A stretch of 34,633 nucleotides of DNA from an uncultured Actinomycetes bacterium. GTDB taxonomy: Bacteria > Actinomycetota > Coriobacteriia > Coriobacteriales > Atopobiaceae. Location of the stretch: NCBI GenBank assembly GCA_900315165.1, contig OMXZ01000041.1, forward strand, positions 1 through 34,633, in the 5' to 3' direction. Position 1 is the stretch's first letter; the number at the start of each line of letters is the position of its first letter. The notes beneath the pieces were generated by a model. The model did no database searches. It saw nothing but the letters and a program-made list of their open reading frames with translations, and was not told the origin of the DNA. Shown piece after piece: positions 1-6,980 of the stretch. A program made the translations under genes and the position numbers.

Positions 1-121
1 GTATGGATTCGTCCCTTCTGGACAGCGCTTTCTTGTCTGCGCTGCATGGAATCGACCCACCCCCACCTGGACTGCTTTAGTATTCCCGACTCCGTCCTCA
101 GCGGCTCTGGCGGTATGATTC
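1..121. other. Window edge, no recognisable gene
   Basis: I see no gene here that I can support. A 25-codon plus-strand reading starts at base 3 and stops near base 80, but it has no ribosome binding site inside the window and a nondescript sequence. The stretch may be the end of an intergenic region whose gene lies outside the window. Confidence 0.4.
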
Positions 122-330
122 GACAACGATTGCGTACCCGCCGACGACGACCTCGTAGCTCCGGACAACAATCACGTTAATTTGCGACCTAGGAGGCCTC
201 GCAGCTCGCAAAATGACGTAGTTATCATTCGGAGCTACGAGGCTATTGTCAACGGCTACGAGACCATTGTCACTGGCTGCGAAGTTGTCGTCGACGGGAA
301 CGAGGTTGTCGTCGGTGCGTCGGATTGTTC
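122..330. repeat. 21-nt-unit quasi-palindromic repeat element, copy 1
   Basis: Three left units of exactly 21 nt begin at 122, 143 and 164, each starting GACAAC or GACGAC and carrying a CGT(A/T) in mid-unit. A core at about 176-215 follows, with TTGCGA, CCTAGGAGGC and AGCTCGCAAA. The right arm has units starting at 234, 255, 276 and 297, each of the form GCTACGAG-N4-TTGTC, which is the reverse complement of the left unit. A degenerate unit follows near 318. The element lies just 3' of the degenerate ATPase gene (stop at 359). It is the same family as the elements at 3207-3430 and 12487-12664. Reading it as protein gives a repeated seven-residue pattern, but the inverted arms point to a DNA or RNA function. 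The family is not one I recognise. Confidence 0.85.
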
Positions 331-358
331 TTCATTTTCCCATATTCAACTCGTCAAT

Positions 359-1855
359 TTACGCACCAAGCGAAGCAATCGGGACGACGTAGACGCCGTC
401 CGCGCGCTTGGTCGGATAGCCGCCACGGCCCGTCACGACCGCGAGGAAGCCGGGCGCGGGGACCTTTGCGCGCTTACGGACCTTAAGAAGATCCTTGGCC
501 GCCGCATCCGCCTCGGCGTCGGAAAGGCACACGCGGACCGCGCCCCAGCGGTAGTCCCTCTCCCCCGCGCCGCTCGGCTGTCCCGCGCCGCCGCGCTCGA
601 CCACGAACGTCGCCGTGAGGCCCGCGCTCTCCTGGTAGTAGGACACGCGCGCGTTGCCACCCGCCTCGTCGGCGGCTGCCCCGCCCTCGCCTCCGCCCGC
701 GGCCTCAAGGTACACCAACAGGTCGCGCAGGACCAGGTTCTCCAGGAGCTTCTCCAGCCGGCGGTAACGGGTCAGCAGGCCCTCCGGCGTGTCGCTCAGC
801 AGCGCCGCCGGAATCGAGGGGTCCGCGAAGTAGTAGCGCGGCTTCACGCGCATGTGGGCGCGGTTGCGGCCGGGCGGGACCCAGCCGGACACGGGAATCG
901 CCAACTGGCTCGCCTCCAACAGGCGCAGGTAGGTGCGGATCGTGTCGCGTGCGGGGTTCATGCCCGTGGCCGCCTCCATCCCCGACGCCAGGGCGGACAC
1001 GTCGGGAATCTCGCCCAGATGCGCCGCCAACGCCCAAGTCAGGGCCTTCGCGGTCGCGACGGAAAGGCCGCTCGCCGCTGCGGCATCGGCCAGGATCCCG
1101 TCGACGTAGCCCCGCACCATCTCGACGCGGGGCTCATCATCGGGCACCTCCTGCGCGAATGGCTCGCTAACCGTCGCCGCGGCGCCGAACCCGCACGTCG
1201 CAGGCCAGCCGCCCCGGCAACACCAACGCGCCAGCTCCGGCGTCGTCAATGTCCCGCGCCCGTCGCCGATGCCAAGCCCCACGCCCGCGACGCCGCTAAC
1301 GCCAGCGCCCGCGTCCGCTCTGACACCAACCCACGCACCGTTCGGGCTCGCGCCCGCCGCAAACCGCGACGCGCGAATCTCCCCCTCCAGCAGCCCTTCC
1401 AGGCTCGCGCTCCCGTCCGAAACGCCGAGCTCCTGCAGGCTGAGCGGGTACATGTGCAACTGCGCCACAGCATCCGGGGCTGACGCGACGCTCGATGCCC
1501 CCGCGCTTTTCGCCGGCCCGCACGAGGACGTCAGGATCAGCGCGCCGTTCGTGCCAGCTGTCGCGAGCGCCTCCGCGTACCCCTCCGCCGCAGGCCCGAG
1601 CGCGGGCACAGCCTGGCAATCGAGCATCGCCCGCGGCTCAGCGCCCGCAATCACGAGCGTCGGGTCGGCGCACGCCGCATCGCGTGCATCGCCGTCCTCC
1701 GCCAAGTCGCAAACCGACGCCGCGTGGGCACGCGCGGTCGCAGCCTTGCCGGCGTGCGTGATGCCGTAAAGCTCTACCGTCGGCCGCTGCGCCAGCTCGC
1801 GCTCCAGCCGTGCATCGATCAGCCGCCTCCGGTATCCCGCCGTCTCCCCGTCCAT
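359..1855 (-). CDS. AAA/DUF4143-family ATPase paralogue with all active motifs lost
   Basis: This 498-residue protein aligns along its length with the intact ATPase at 5604-6893: the N-terminal YRRRLID segment, the LILTSS strand, the PLSLQELG turn, the RYYFADPSI strand and the C-terminal YYQESAGL block. The positions that matter are changed. Walker A (residues 31-38) reads GITHAGKA, so the Ser/Thr after Lys is Ala. The Walker B Asp-Glu has become Asp-Cys (MLDCQAVPA). In the C-terminal nuclease-like fold, the Asp of LEVDAVVE and the Glu-x-Lys of PFEIK are replaced (LTATFVVE, VRVCLSD). It also carries alanine/glycine-rich insertions and very high GC. I chose the second ATG of an ATGATG pair because GGGAG lies 5 nt upstream. 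In-frame extension to 1966 would run through the AT-rich promoter and into the neighbouring remnant. It is either a decaying gene still in frame or a protein with a new non-enzymatic role. Confidence 0.7.
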   Translation of the reverse strand: MDGETAGYRRRLIDARLERELAQRPTVELYGITHAGKAATARAHAASVCDLAEDGDARDAACADPTLVIAGAEPRAMLDCQAVPALGPAAEGYAEALATAGTNGALILTSSCGPAKSAGASSVASAPDAVAQLHMYPLSLQELGVSDGSASLEGLLEGEIRASRFAAGASPNGAWVGVRADAGAGVSGVAGVGLGIGDGRGTLTTPELARWCCRGGWPATCGFGAAATVSEPFAQEVPDDEPRVEMVRGYVDGILADAAAASGLSVATAKALTWALAAHLGEIPDVSALASGMEAATGMNPARDTIRTYLRLLEASQLAIPVSGWVPPGRNRAHMRVKPRYYFADPSIPAALLSDTPEGLLTRYRRLEKLLENLVLRDLLVYLEAAGGGEGGAAADEAGGNARVSYYQESAGLTATFVVERGGAGQPSGAGERDYRWGAVRVCLSDAEADAAAKDLLKVRKRAKVPAPGFLAVVTGRGGYPTKRADGVYVVPIASLGA

Positions 1856-1873
1856 CATCTCTCCCAAAATATG

Positions 1874-1945
1874 CCCGCCGTTTCCCATTATTATATTCGT
1901 CATTATCCCATATTTTGTTACCAAGATTCCACTTTCGTACAGCAC
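1874..1945 (-). promoter_or_regulatory. AT-rich promoter region of the degenerate ATPase gene
   Basis: On the minus strand a TATAAT (1890-1895) and an alternative GATAAT lie in an AT-rich block just upstream of the chosen start, with TTGGTA further upstream. Neither -10 has an ideally spaced -35, so the exact promoter is uncertain. The low GC contrasts with the gene and argues against coding beyond 1855. Confidence 0.4.
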
Positions 1946-1949
1946 ACCG

Positions 1950-2443
1950 ATGACCGACATTGACAACGCCTATAAAGGCATGCTTTACACGGATTTGCCC
2001 GACACCTACGTCGTATTCTTCTGCATGGAGGACCCGTTCGGTCTGGGGCTGCGGCGTTACACCTTCCTCCCGCACCAGTCTTCTACTACTGCCGAGGAGA
2101 ACGCGGCGACGTGGGCGAGCAGATGGCCGTCTTCCTCCGCTACGTCTCGGGTACAATCGAGAAAAGTGAGCAGCTCGGCAACGGCACGCTCGCGGCCGAA
2201 GCCGACCGCGCCGTTAGGCGGCTCCGCCGGGACGAGGAATGGAGGATGAACCTCATGTTCGGCTATGTGCACGAGCAGGACATACGTGACGAAGGCCGCG
2301 AGGAAGGCCGCACCGAGCTGACTTCCCGGCTCAAGAAGCTCCGCGAGGCCTTGGACGCCGCCGGACGCTCCTCGGAGTTCGCCGATGCGGCGACGGACCC
2401 TGAGCTCTTCTCCAAACTCTGCAAGGAGTTCGGCATTTCGTAG
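1950..2443 (+). pseudogene. Rpn-family PD-(D/E)XK nuclease/transposase remnant
   Basis: The first part encodes TDLPDTYVVFF and DPFGLGLRRYTF, the typical middle segment of Rpn (recombination-promoting nuclease, former PD-(D/E)XK transposase) proteins, which resemble YKDLPETYVIFI...DPFG...RYTF. The reading frame then changes near 2070-2090. The next frame gives RGDVGEQMAVFLRYVSG and a charged coiled tail with RDEGREEGRTELTSRLKKLREAL, the usual C-terminus of the family. The N-terminal catalytic half is absent: the sequence upstream is promoter DNA of the opposite gene. A few residues expected between RYTF and the FLRYVSG block are also missing. I read this as a 5'-truncated, frameshifted fossil. 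Rpn proteins are linked to mobile-element-like spread in bacteria; activity here is not expected. Confidence 0.75.
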
Positions 2444-2619
2444 CATCGGAAAATTACAGCCCCTGAGAGGCCGTTTAAGGCCCCTCAAAATCCAATCGTG
2501 ACTCCTAGGACGTGGAAACTGGAATACGCCCTCTCAGCGCCTCTCCCCTCTCAAAATCATCGTCTAAGGACATTGCATCGTTCTTCTAAGCTATATCGAG
2601 CTTTGCAAGAGGAGCCGCT

Positions 2620-2994
2620 GTGGAAGCATGGGGCGATGAGAGCATAAGGACCGCTTGCAGTCCGCCCGTCTATCTGCTCGCAGCGACCTATCGTGACAAC
2701 GGCGGTTCCATCGACACTTCTGCGATTGAGGCCGTGCTTCCCAAAGGCGCAGGCAAACTGCATTGACGCGACATGAGCGACAAAGCGAGAGCGGAATCCG
2801 CAGCCGTCATCGCCTCGCTCGATGTCTCGCACACCATCGTTATCGCTTGCAACATCGCTACCAACAAACTTTGGGTTCCCGACCAGGTTATCGGAGCGTA
2901 TGGCGACATCCGGAGCGGTGTAGCAAAGGAATCACTGAGAGACGAGTGGAACCGACTCTCGCCGAGCGTCAACACGTTAGAGATTTGGCCATAG
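2620..2994 (+). pseudogene. DUF3800-like protein remnant with a nonsense codon and internal deletion
   Basis: A GTG at 2620 has AGAGGAG 5 nt upstream and opens a frame beginning VEAWGDES and continuing PPVYLLAATYRDNGG. This resembles the start of DUF3800 proteins, where an early Asp-Glu-Ser/Ala is followed by a hydrophobic strand. The frame is cut at 2764-2766 by TGA. Reading through gives GKLH-stop-RDMSDKARAES, where Trp (TGG) is what the context suggests, so one G-to-A change would explain the stop. After CNIATNK the text jumps directly to LWVPDQVIGAYGDIRSG, a C-terminal motif. The remnant is only about 125 codons, so a middle section is probably gone. DUF3800 proteins have an RNase H-like fold with metal-binding acidic residues; the product here should be non-functional. 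Confidence 0.6.
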
Positions 2995-3015
2995 GCGAGC
3001 ATTTCTGGAAAACGG

Positions 3016-3055
3016 CGAGGCCGGACTCCATGATAACACGGGTATCCCGGCCTCG
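3016..3055 (+). terminator. Inverted repeat after the DUF3800-like remnant
   Basis: CGAGGCCGG at 3016-3024 and CCGGCCTCG at 3047-3055 form a perfect 9-bp inverted repeat with a 22-nt loop. It lies 22 nt after the remnant's stop. No T-tract follows, only CTTCCTTC, so it could be a weak terminator or an unrelated structure. Confidence 0.35.
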
Positions 3056-3206
3056 ACTTCCTTCGCCTCCCGCAGGAGACTGGCGCTTCTTGTATTCTAT
3101 CTTTTTCGTGGGGCGCATACGATGCCCGCAACGTTCGCAACTACATTCTCGCCCTCCTGCAGGCCCTTAGATACCCGCCCATTTGATGTTCGTGGCCCAC
3201 CGCAAT

Positions 3207-3430
3207 GACAACGACCTCGTAGCTGACAACAATGAACTCGTAGCAGTCAACATTGAACTCGTAGGGACAAACAAAGACAACGCCGATTTGCGAGCTTACA
3301 CGCCTCCTAGGTTGTATTTCGACGAGCTCTTTGTCGGGGACTACGAGTTCTTTGTCGGGGACTGCGAGTTCTTTGTCGGGGACTGCGAGCCTGTTGTCGA
3401 GGGGTACGAGCTGTTTGTCGAGTGCGACGC
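3207..3430. repeat. 21-nt-unit quasi-palindromic repeat element, copy 2
   Basis: Left units start at 3207 (18 nt), 3225, 3246 and 3267 (21 nt each) with the pattern GACAAC-A-N4-CTCGTAG. The core at about 3285-3322 contains TTTGCGAGC and GCCTCCTAGG. The right arm has five units whose CGAG starts at 3323, 3344, 3365, 3386 and 3407, an exact 21-nt period, most reading CGAGTTCTTTGTCGGGGACT. The core matches copy 1 in reverse complement, so this copy is inverted relative to copy 1. It occupies the gap between the DUF3800-like remnant and the tandem ribbon-helix-helix gene. Confidence 0.88.
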
Positions 3431-3462
3431 AATCGGCATCGAAATGCAGGCAGTTGTGTAAG

Positions 3463-3488
3463 AAGAAGCCGCCCGTGGGCGGCTTCTT
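3463..3488 (-). terminator. Strong hairpin terminator downstream of the ribbon-helix-helix gene
   Basis: AAGAAGCCGCCC (3463-3474) pairs perfectly with GGGCGGCTTCTT (3477-3488) across a two-base spacer. On the minus strand it follows the stop codon at 3566 by about 75 nt, and TTCTTCTT follows the stem. The symmetrical A-rich and T-rich flanks suggest it could work in both directions. Confidence 0.7.
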
Positions 3489-3565
3489 GGGCAGCTTGTT
3501 ATGCACGTGAACTCGTCGCGCATTGGCGGCGGCGTGCGGTTGCGCCGTCACAAGGCGCCGATACG

Positions 3566-5449
3566 CTACATCGTGACGTGGACCTTGAGGTAACGACGCT
3601 TCTCACCGAAGACGAGGCCGCGCATGTTCGCGATCTTTGCACGCTCGTAGAAGGCGCCAGACGTGCGCGCCTCCGCCAGGAGCTTCTCGGTGTCGGCACC
3701 GATTTCCTTCTTGCCGGCCTCGAAACCCTCGGCACGCGCCGCCTCGATCTTGCGCTCATACTCGCGACGTAGATCCTCAAGTCGACGGTTGACCTCAGCC
3801 TCAGCTTCACGTCTACCCTCCTCGCGACCGGCGTTGCGCCCTTCCTCCATACCGGCGCGTCGGCCTTCCTCTCGACCGGCGTTGCGCGCGGCTTCGATCT
3901 GATAAGAAGGATCGGCTGTCTGCTGGGCGGGCTTGAGCGCGTTGATGATCTGGAGAATCTCGTCATTGCGCGAAGGCGCCGCAACGGGTGCGGGTGCCGG
4001 AGCAGCGGGCTGGCTGTTCTTGGCCGCCAGCTCGCGGATCAACGCCTCGAGGCGGGCGCTCTGGTCGTCCTGCTTCTGCGAGTCCAGCTGGCGGAGGATG
4101 GCGTCGATGCGCGGGTCATCCTGCTTCTGGCTCTGGAGCTGGCTGAGAATCGCATCAAGACGCGGGTCCTGCTGCTTCTGCGAATCGAGGCGCTGCAAGA
4201 TCATGTCGATGCGGGGGTCGTTCTGCTGCTGAGGAGCGGGTGCAGGCTGGGGCGCCGGAACAGGCGCGGGCTCAGGCTGGGCGACCGGCGCGGGCTTGCC
4301 GCTGTTCTCGGCAATCTGCGCGATCAGCGACTCCATGCGGGCATCCTTGCCATCCTGCTTGCGGTCGTCGAGCTCCTTCAGAAGGGCGTCGATGCGGGCG
4401 TCCTTGGCCTCGAGGCTCTCCTTGAGCGCCGCAATCTGGCCGGACAGGCGCTCCTCCAGCACGGCGGCCTTCATGTCCGCCTTCGAGATCTCGGGGTCCT
4501 GCTTAGCAGGCGCAGCGGCGGGAGCGGATGCGGGCATCTGCGCAGGAGCGGGAAACGCATGGGCTCCGTAAGCAGGCGCACCGTACGATGCGGCGGGCGC
4601 CATATACTGCGGCGCCGGCGCGGGCATAGGGTACGCATAGGGATACGGCTGACCCGCAGCCTCGGGCATTGCCTGGGGTATCGGCTCCTGCACACGCACC
4701 GACTCCTCGGCGGGCTTGCGGAAGCGGGCGGCCTTCCTCTTGGAGGGCTTGCTGCCGGTCTCTGCACGCTCGGAGGCGCCTGCCTCTCCAGCCTCAGGCT
4801 CAGGCTTTGCCTCTGTCTTATGCTCATGCTTCAGTTGAGACTTAGGTTCATCCTTTTCCTTAGGCTCAGCTTGAACACTAGGCTCGGGAACGCGCGCTGC
4901 CGCCGGTGCAGGCGTCGCAACGGACGTGGGGTCGGACGCAGGTGCAGGCCCGGCGACAGATGCTGCGACATGAACGGGCTCTGGCAGCACGGCAGGAGCG
5001 GGCGTCTCGTTCGCCACGTAGGACAGCACCGGCGTCTCCTCCGGCTCGGCGACCTTCAGCGCCGCAGACCCGTCCACCGCCGCTGGCGCGTATGTATCGC
5101 GCACCGCACGATGGCCGCCAGAGCTGATGCTGCCGCCGTTGGTGACCTCCTCCTGGGCGAGCTCGAGCGCGCGCTCCACCACGGTCGCCTTGGTCACATG
5201 CTCGCGCGCGGCAAGGCGGTCGATGATGTCCACATGACGCACGGACAGACGGAAGTTGGCCTGCTTGGTCGCCCCGCCTCCCCTGCTGGCGCGGATGTGC
5301 TCGCCTGCGTTGACGCGAGCCTCGAGCAGCTCGAGTGCGTGCTCCACGACAGCCGCCTTGGTGACGTGCTCGCTCGCGGAGAGGCTCGTGATGATGTTGA
5401 CGTGATTGTTTGACAGCCGGAAATTGGCTTGTTTGGTGATCGCTGCCAT
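3566..5449 (-). CDS. Tandem ribbon-helix-helix protein with Pro/Ala linker and coiled-coil C-terminus
   Basis: This 627-residue protein opens with two near-identical units, residues 5-48 and 61-105. Each starts TKQANFRLS and continues with HV, II, L and EHVTKA(A/T)VVE(H/R)ALEL. The layout, one short strand then two helices, is that of ribbon-helix-helix DNA-binding domains of the Arc/MetJ/ParG type. A Pro/Ala-rich linker with a Lys/Arg-rich patch and a Tyr/Pro-rich stretch follows to about residue 320. Next come coiled-coil segments with four copies of an 18-residue unit built on DPRIDAILxQLDSQKQ, then a GREEGRxAG repeat and a charged helix. The C-terminus ends EKRRYLKVHVTM. No catalytic domain is visible. 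It is monocistronic: promoter at 5515-5543, terminator at 3463. A DNA-bridging, segregation-like or structural role fits the layout but is inference. Confidence 0.75.
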   Translation of the reverse strand: MAAITKQANFRLSNNHVNIITSLSASEHVTKAAVVEHALELLEARVNAGEHIRASRGGGATKQANFRLSVRHVDIIDRLAAREHVTKATVVERALELAQEEVTNGGSISSGGHRAVRDTYAPAAVDGSAALKVAEPEETPVLSYVANETPAPAVLPEPVHVAASVAGPAPASDPTSVATPAPAAARVPEPSVQAEPKEKDEPKSQLKHEHKTEAKPEPEAGEAGASERAETGSKPSKRKAARFRKPAEESVRVQEPIPQAMPEAAGQPYPYAYPMPAPAPQYMAPAASYGAPAYGAHAFPAPAQMPASAPAAAPAKQDPEISKADMKAAVLEERLSGQIAALKESLEAKDARIDALLKELDDRKQDGKDARMESLIAQIAENSGKPAPVAQPEPAPVPAPQPAPAPQQQNDPRIDMILQRLDSQKQQDPRLDAILSQLQSQKQDDPRIDAILRQLDSQKQDDQSARLEALIRELAAKNSQPAAPAPAPVAAPSRNDEILQIINALKPAQQTADPSYQIEAARNAGREEGRRAGMEEGRNAGREEGRREAEAEVNRRLEDLRREYERKIEAARAEGFEAGKKEIGADTEKLLAEARTSGAFYERAKIANMRGLVFGEKRRYLKVHVTM

Positions 5450-5469
5450 GGGGACCGCCTCTGGTGTTT

Positions 5470-5543
5470 GTCGGCTAGGCCGACGCTGGTACGTTTAAGC
5501 TACATCTAACATTCTTTATAACACCTAAATCTACCTGCGTAAA
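5470..5543 (-). promoter_or_regulatory. Promoter and candidate operator of the ribbon-helix-helix gene
   Basis: On the minus strand, TTTACG (5538-5543) and TATAAA (5515-5520) are separated by exactly 17 nt, which predicts a start near 5508 and a 59-nt leader. The leader contains a perfect inverted repeat, GTCGGC-TAG-GCCGAC (5470-5484). The first half-site is partly repeated upstream as GGTCGGC near 5570. Many ribbon-helix-helix proteins repress their own promoter, so autoregulation at this palindrome is plausible but untested. Confidence 0.55.
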
Positions 5544-5603
5544 TACAGAAATGTAAATTTTCTGCTATCGGTCGGCTTTTTTCTCGGCTCGCGGGCGTCC
5601 AGC

Positions 5604-6893
5604 TTACGCGCCCAAAGCAGTGAGGGGGATGATATATGCGTTTCCCTCCCTATCGTAGCGTGCGTACTCGCCGGCCCCGACTATCACGGCGCTGAAGGCG
5701 GGAGTAGGGTTGCGCGCAGCGGGGTTTGCTGCCACTTTTTCTCGCAGGCGTTTGAGAATCCTCAGCGCTTCGGGGACCTTGTTGTCGCCAAGCTTGATCT
5801 CGAACGGTGCCCAACGGCCGTCCCGGAGCTCCACAACGGCGTCCACCTCCAGGCCATCGGAATCACGGTAATAGTGAAGGGGGTTCGCTGGCGCCCCCGG
5901 CAGCGCCCGCGCGTAGACCTGCAGGTCGTGGAGGGCGAGCGATTCAAAGAGAATGCCGAAAAGCTGCCCGTCTTGTATGAGACGCTCGGGTGTGACCTGC
6001 AGTAGGCCCGCCGCAAGCGAAGAATCCGCAAAGTAGCGCTTGGGTTTGGTCCTCAGGCGGCTCTTCGAACGTATGGGGGCGTCCCAGCCGCTCAGCTCGT
6101 CGATGACGTACAGGGATTGCAGGGCATCGACATGGGCAGCCGCCCTCTCGGCGGCGGCGCGCGGACTCGGTGCGCTGATCCGGGCGTCTTCTGCGATGGT
6201 CGACAGTTTGGCTGCCGTGCCGAGATTGCGCGCAAGAGACAGTGCCACGCGCCGGGACTCGTCGCCAGAGAGTCCCTTTCTGGGGATGCTCACGTCGAAT
6301 AGCGCCTGGAAATACGAGTCGATGTACTCCGGGGCGACATCGCCGCGCCTCATAAGGGCGGGCCAACCGCCTTTGCAGACCTGCCGGGCCAGGGGCTCCA
6401 GACGCTGCTGTACGAGGGCAGGCTCGAAGCGGCCGTCAAACAATCCTGACAGCGACACCGCCCCCGACGACAAACCGAGCTCTTGCAACGTCATCGTTCC
6501 CATGCGCAGTTTTGCTATCCTGCCCGCGCCGCTGTGGTGCACTTGATCTTTGTTTGGTTCCGCCGACCCTGTGAGTATGAACGACCCTGGCTCGTTGTCA
6601 GCGGCGTCGACAGCCGCCCTCGTCTCATCCCAGATGGCGGGGACATCCTGCCACTCATCGATGAGGTGCGGCTTTGCGCCGAGCAGCGCTGTGGAGGGGT
6701 CAGCCTCCGCGGCGGAGCGCGGGCCCGCCAGGCCGATACGCGTCACGCTAGCCGCGTGCGCAAGCGAAGTCCAGGTCTTGCCGCACCACATGGTACCCGC
6801 GACTTCCACGGCGCCGAAGAGCTGCAAGAGCCGTTCGAGCTGCCTGTCGACAATCCTGTCCGCATAACCCTCGGGCTTGAGCAGGTCCGACAT
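5604..6893 (-). CDS. AAA-type ATPase with DUF4143/nuclease-like C-terminus
   Basis: This 429-residue protein has an intact Walker A, GTMWCGKT (residues 33-40), Walker B HLIDE (76-80) and sensor-like FILTGSAEP, followed by PLSL-type QELGLSSGAVSLSGLF. The second half is the DUF4143 region. Near residues 355-378 it carries a PD-(D/E)XK-like signature: an Asp in GLEVDAVVEL and Glu-x-Lys in PFEIKLG. The family is common in bacteria and archaea, often in several copies. Its cellular role is not firmly established; DNA processing or a toxin-antitoxin-like function has been proposed. GAGGGAG stands 5 nt before the ATG. The gene appears to be transcribed alone from the promoter at 6930-6935. It is the active counterpart of the motif-less paralogue at 359-1855. 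Confidence 0.85.
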   Translation of the reverse strand: MSDLLKPEGYADRIVDRQLERLLQLFGAVEVAGTMWCGKTWTSLAHAASVTRIGLAGPRSAAEADPSTALLGAKPHLIDEWQDVPAIWDETRAAVDAADNEPGSFILTGSAEPNKDQVHHSGAGRIAKLRMGTMTLQELGLSSGAVSLSGLFDGRFEPALVQQRLEPLARQVCKGGWPALMRRGDVAPEYIDSYFQALFDVSIPRKGLSGDESRRVALSLARNLGTAAKLSTIAEDARISAPSPRAAAERAAAHVDALQSLYVIDELSGWDAPIRSKSRLRTKPKRYFADSSLAAGLLQVTPERLIQDGQLFGILFESLALHDLQVYARALPGAPANPLHYYRDSDGLEVDAVVELRDGRWAPFEIKLGDNKVPEALRILKRLREKVAANPAARNPTPAFSAVIVGAGEYARYDREGNAYIIPLTALGA

Positions 6894-6912
6894 GTATGCT
6901 CCCTCAGCTGGA

Positions 6913-6939
6913 ACGTTATTTCAGAGCGAATTATAACGT
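6913..6939 (-). promoter_or_regulatory. TATAAT promoter inside an inverted repeat
   Basis: The minus strand carries a perfect TATAAT at 6930-6935, about 37 nt from the ATPase start codon. A perfect 7-bp inverted repeat, ACGTTAT (6913-6919) and ATAACGT (6933-6939), brackets the -10 and predicted start site with a 13-nt spacer. This is where a repressor would block initiation. No good -35 is visible at 17 nt, which fits an activator-dependent or weak promoter. Confidence 0.5.
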
Positions 6940-6980
6940 GATTTTAGAGGGATTAAAGACGTGAAAACAGAGGCAAATCG

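Noticed and set aside
122-330. CRISPR array
   Set aside because: Units are contiguous without spacers, drift in sequence and reverse orientation at a core. No cas gene is present.
182-1483. A 433-codon plus-strand open frame beginning in repeat copy 1
   Set aside because: It is antisense to the ATPase paralogue and starts inside a repeat element with inverted arms. The heptad-like peptide reflects the 21-nt period, not a protein.
2464-2487. Terminator after the Rpn remnant
   Set aside because: GAGAGGCC and GGCCCCTC pair with a central mismatch and no T-tract follows on either strand, so the evidence is too weak to list.
3183-3461. A repetitive 92-codon protein frame through repeat copy 2
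   Set aside because: Both strands and several frames are open because the 21-nt unit is a multiple of three. The inverted arms and lack of a ribosome binding site argue for a non-coding element.
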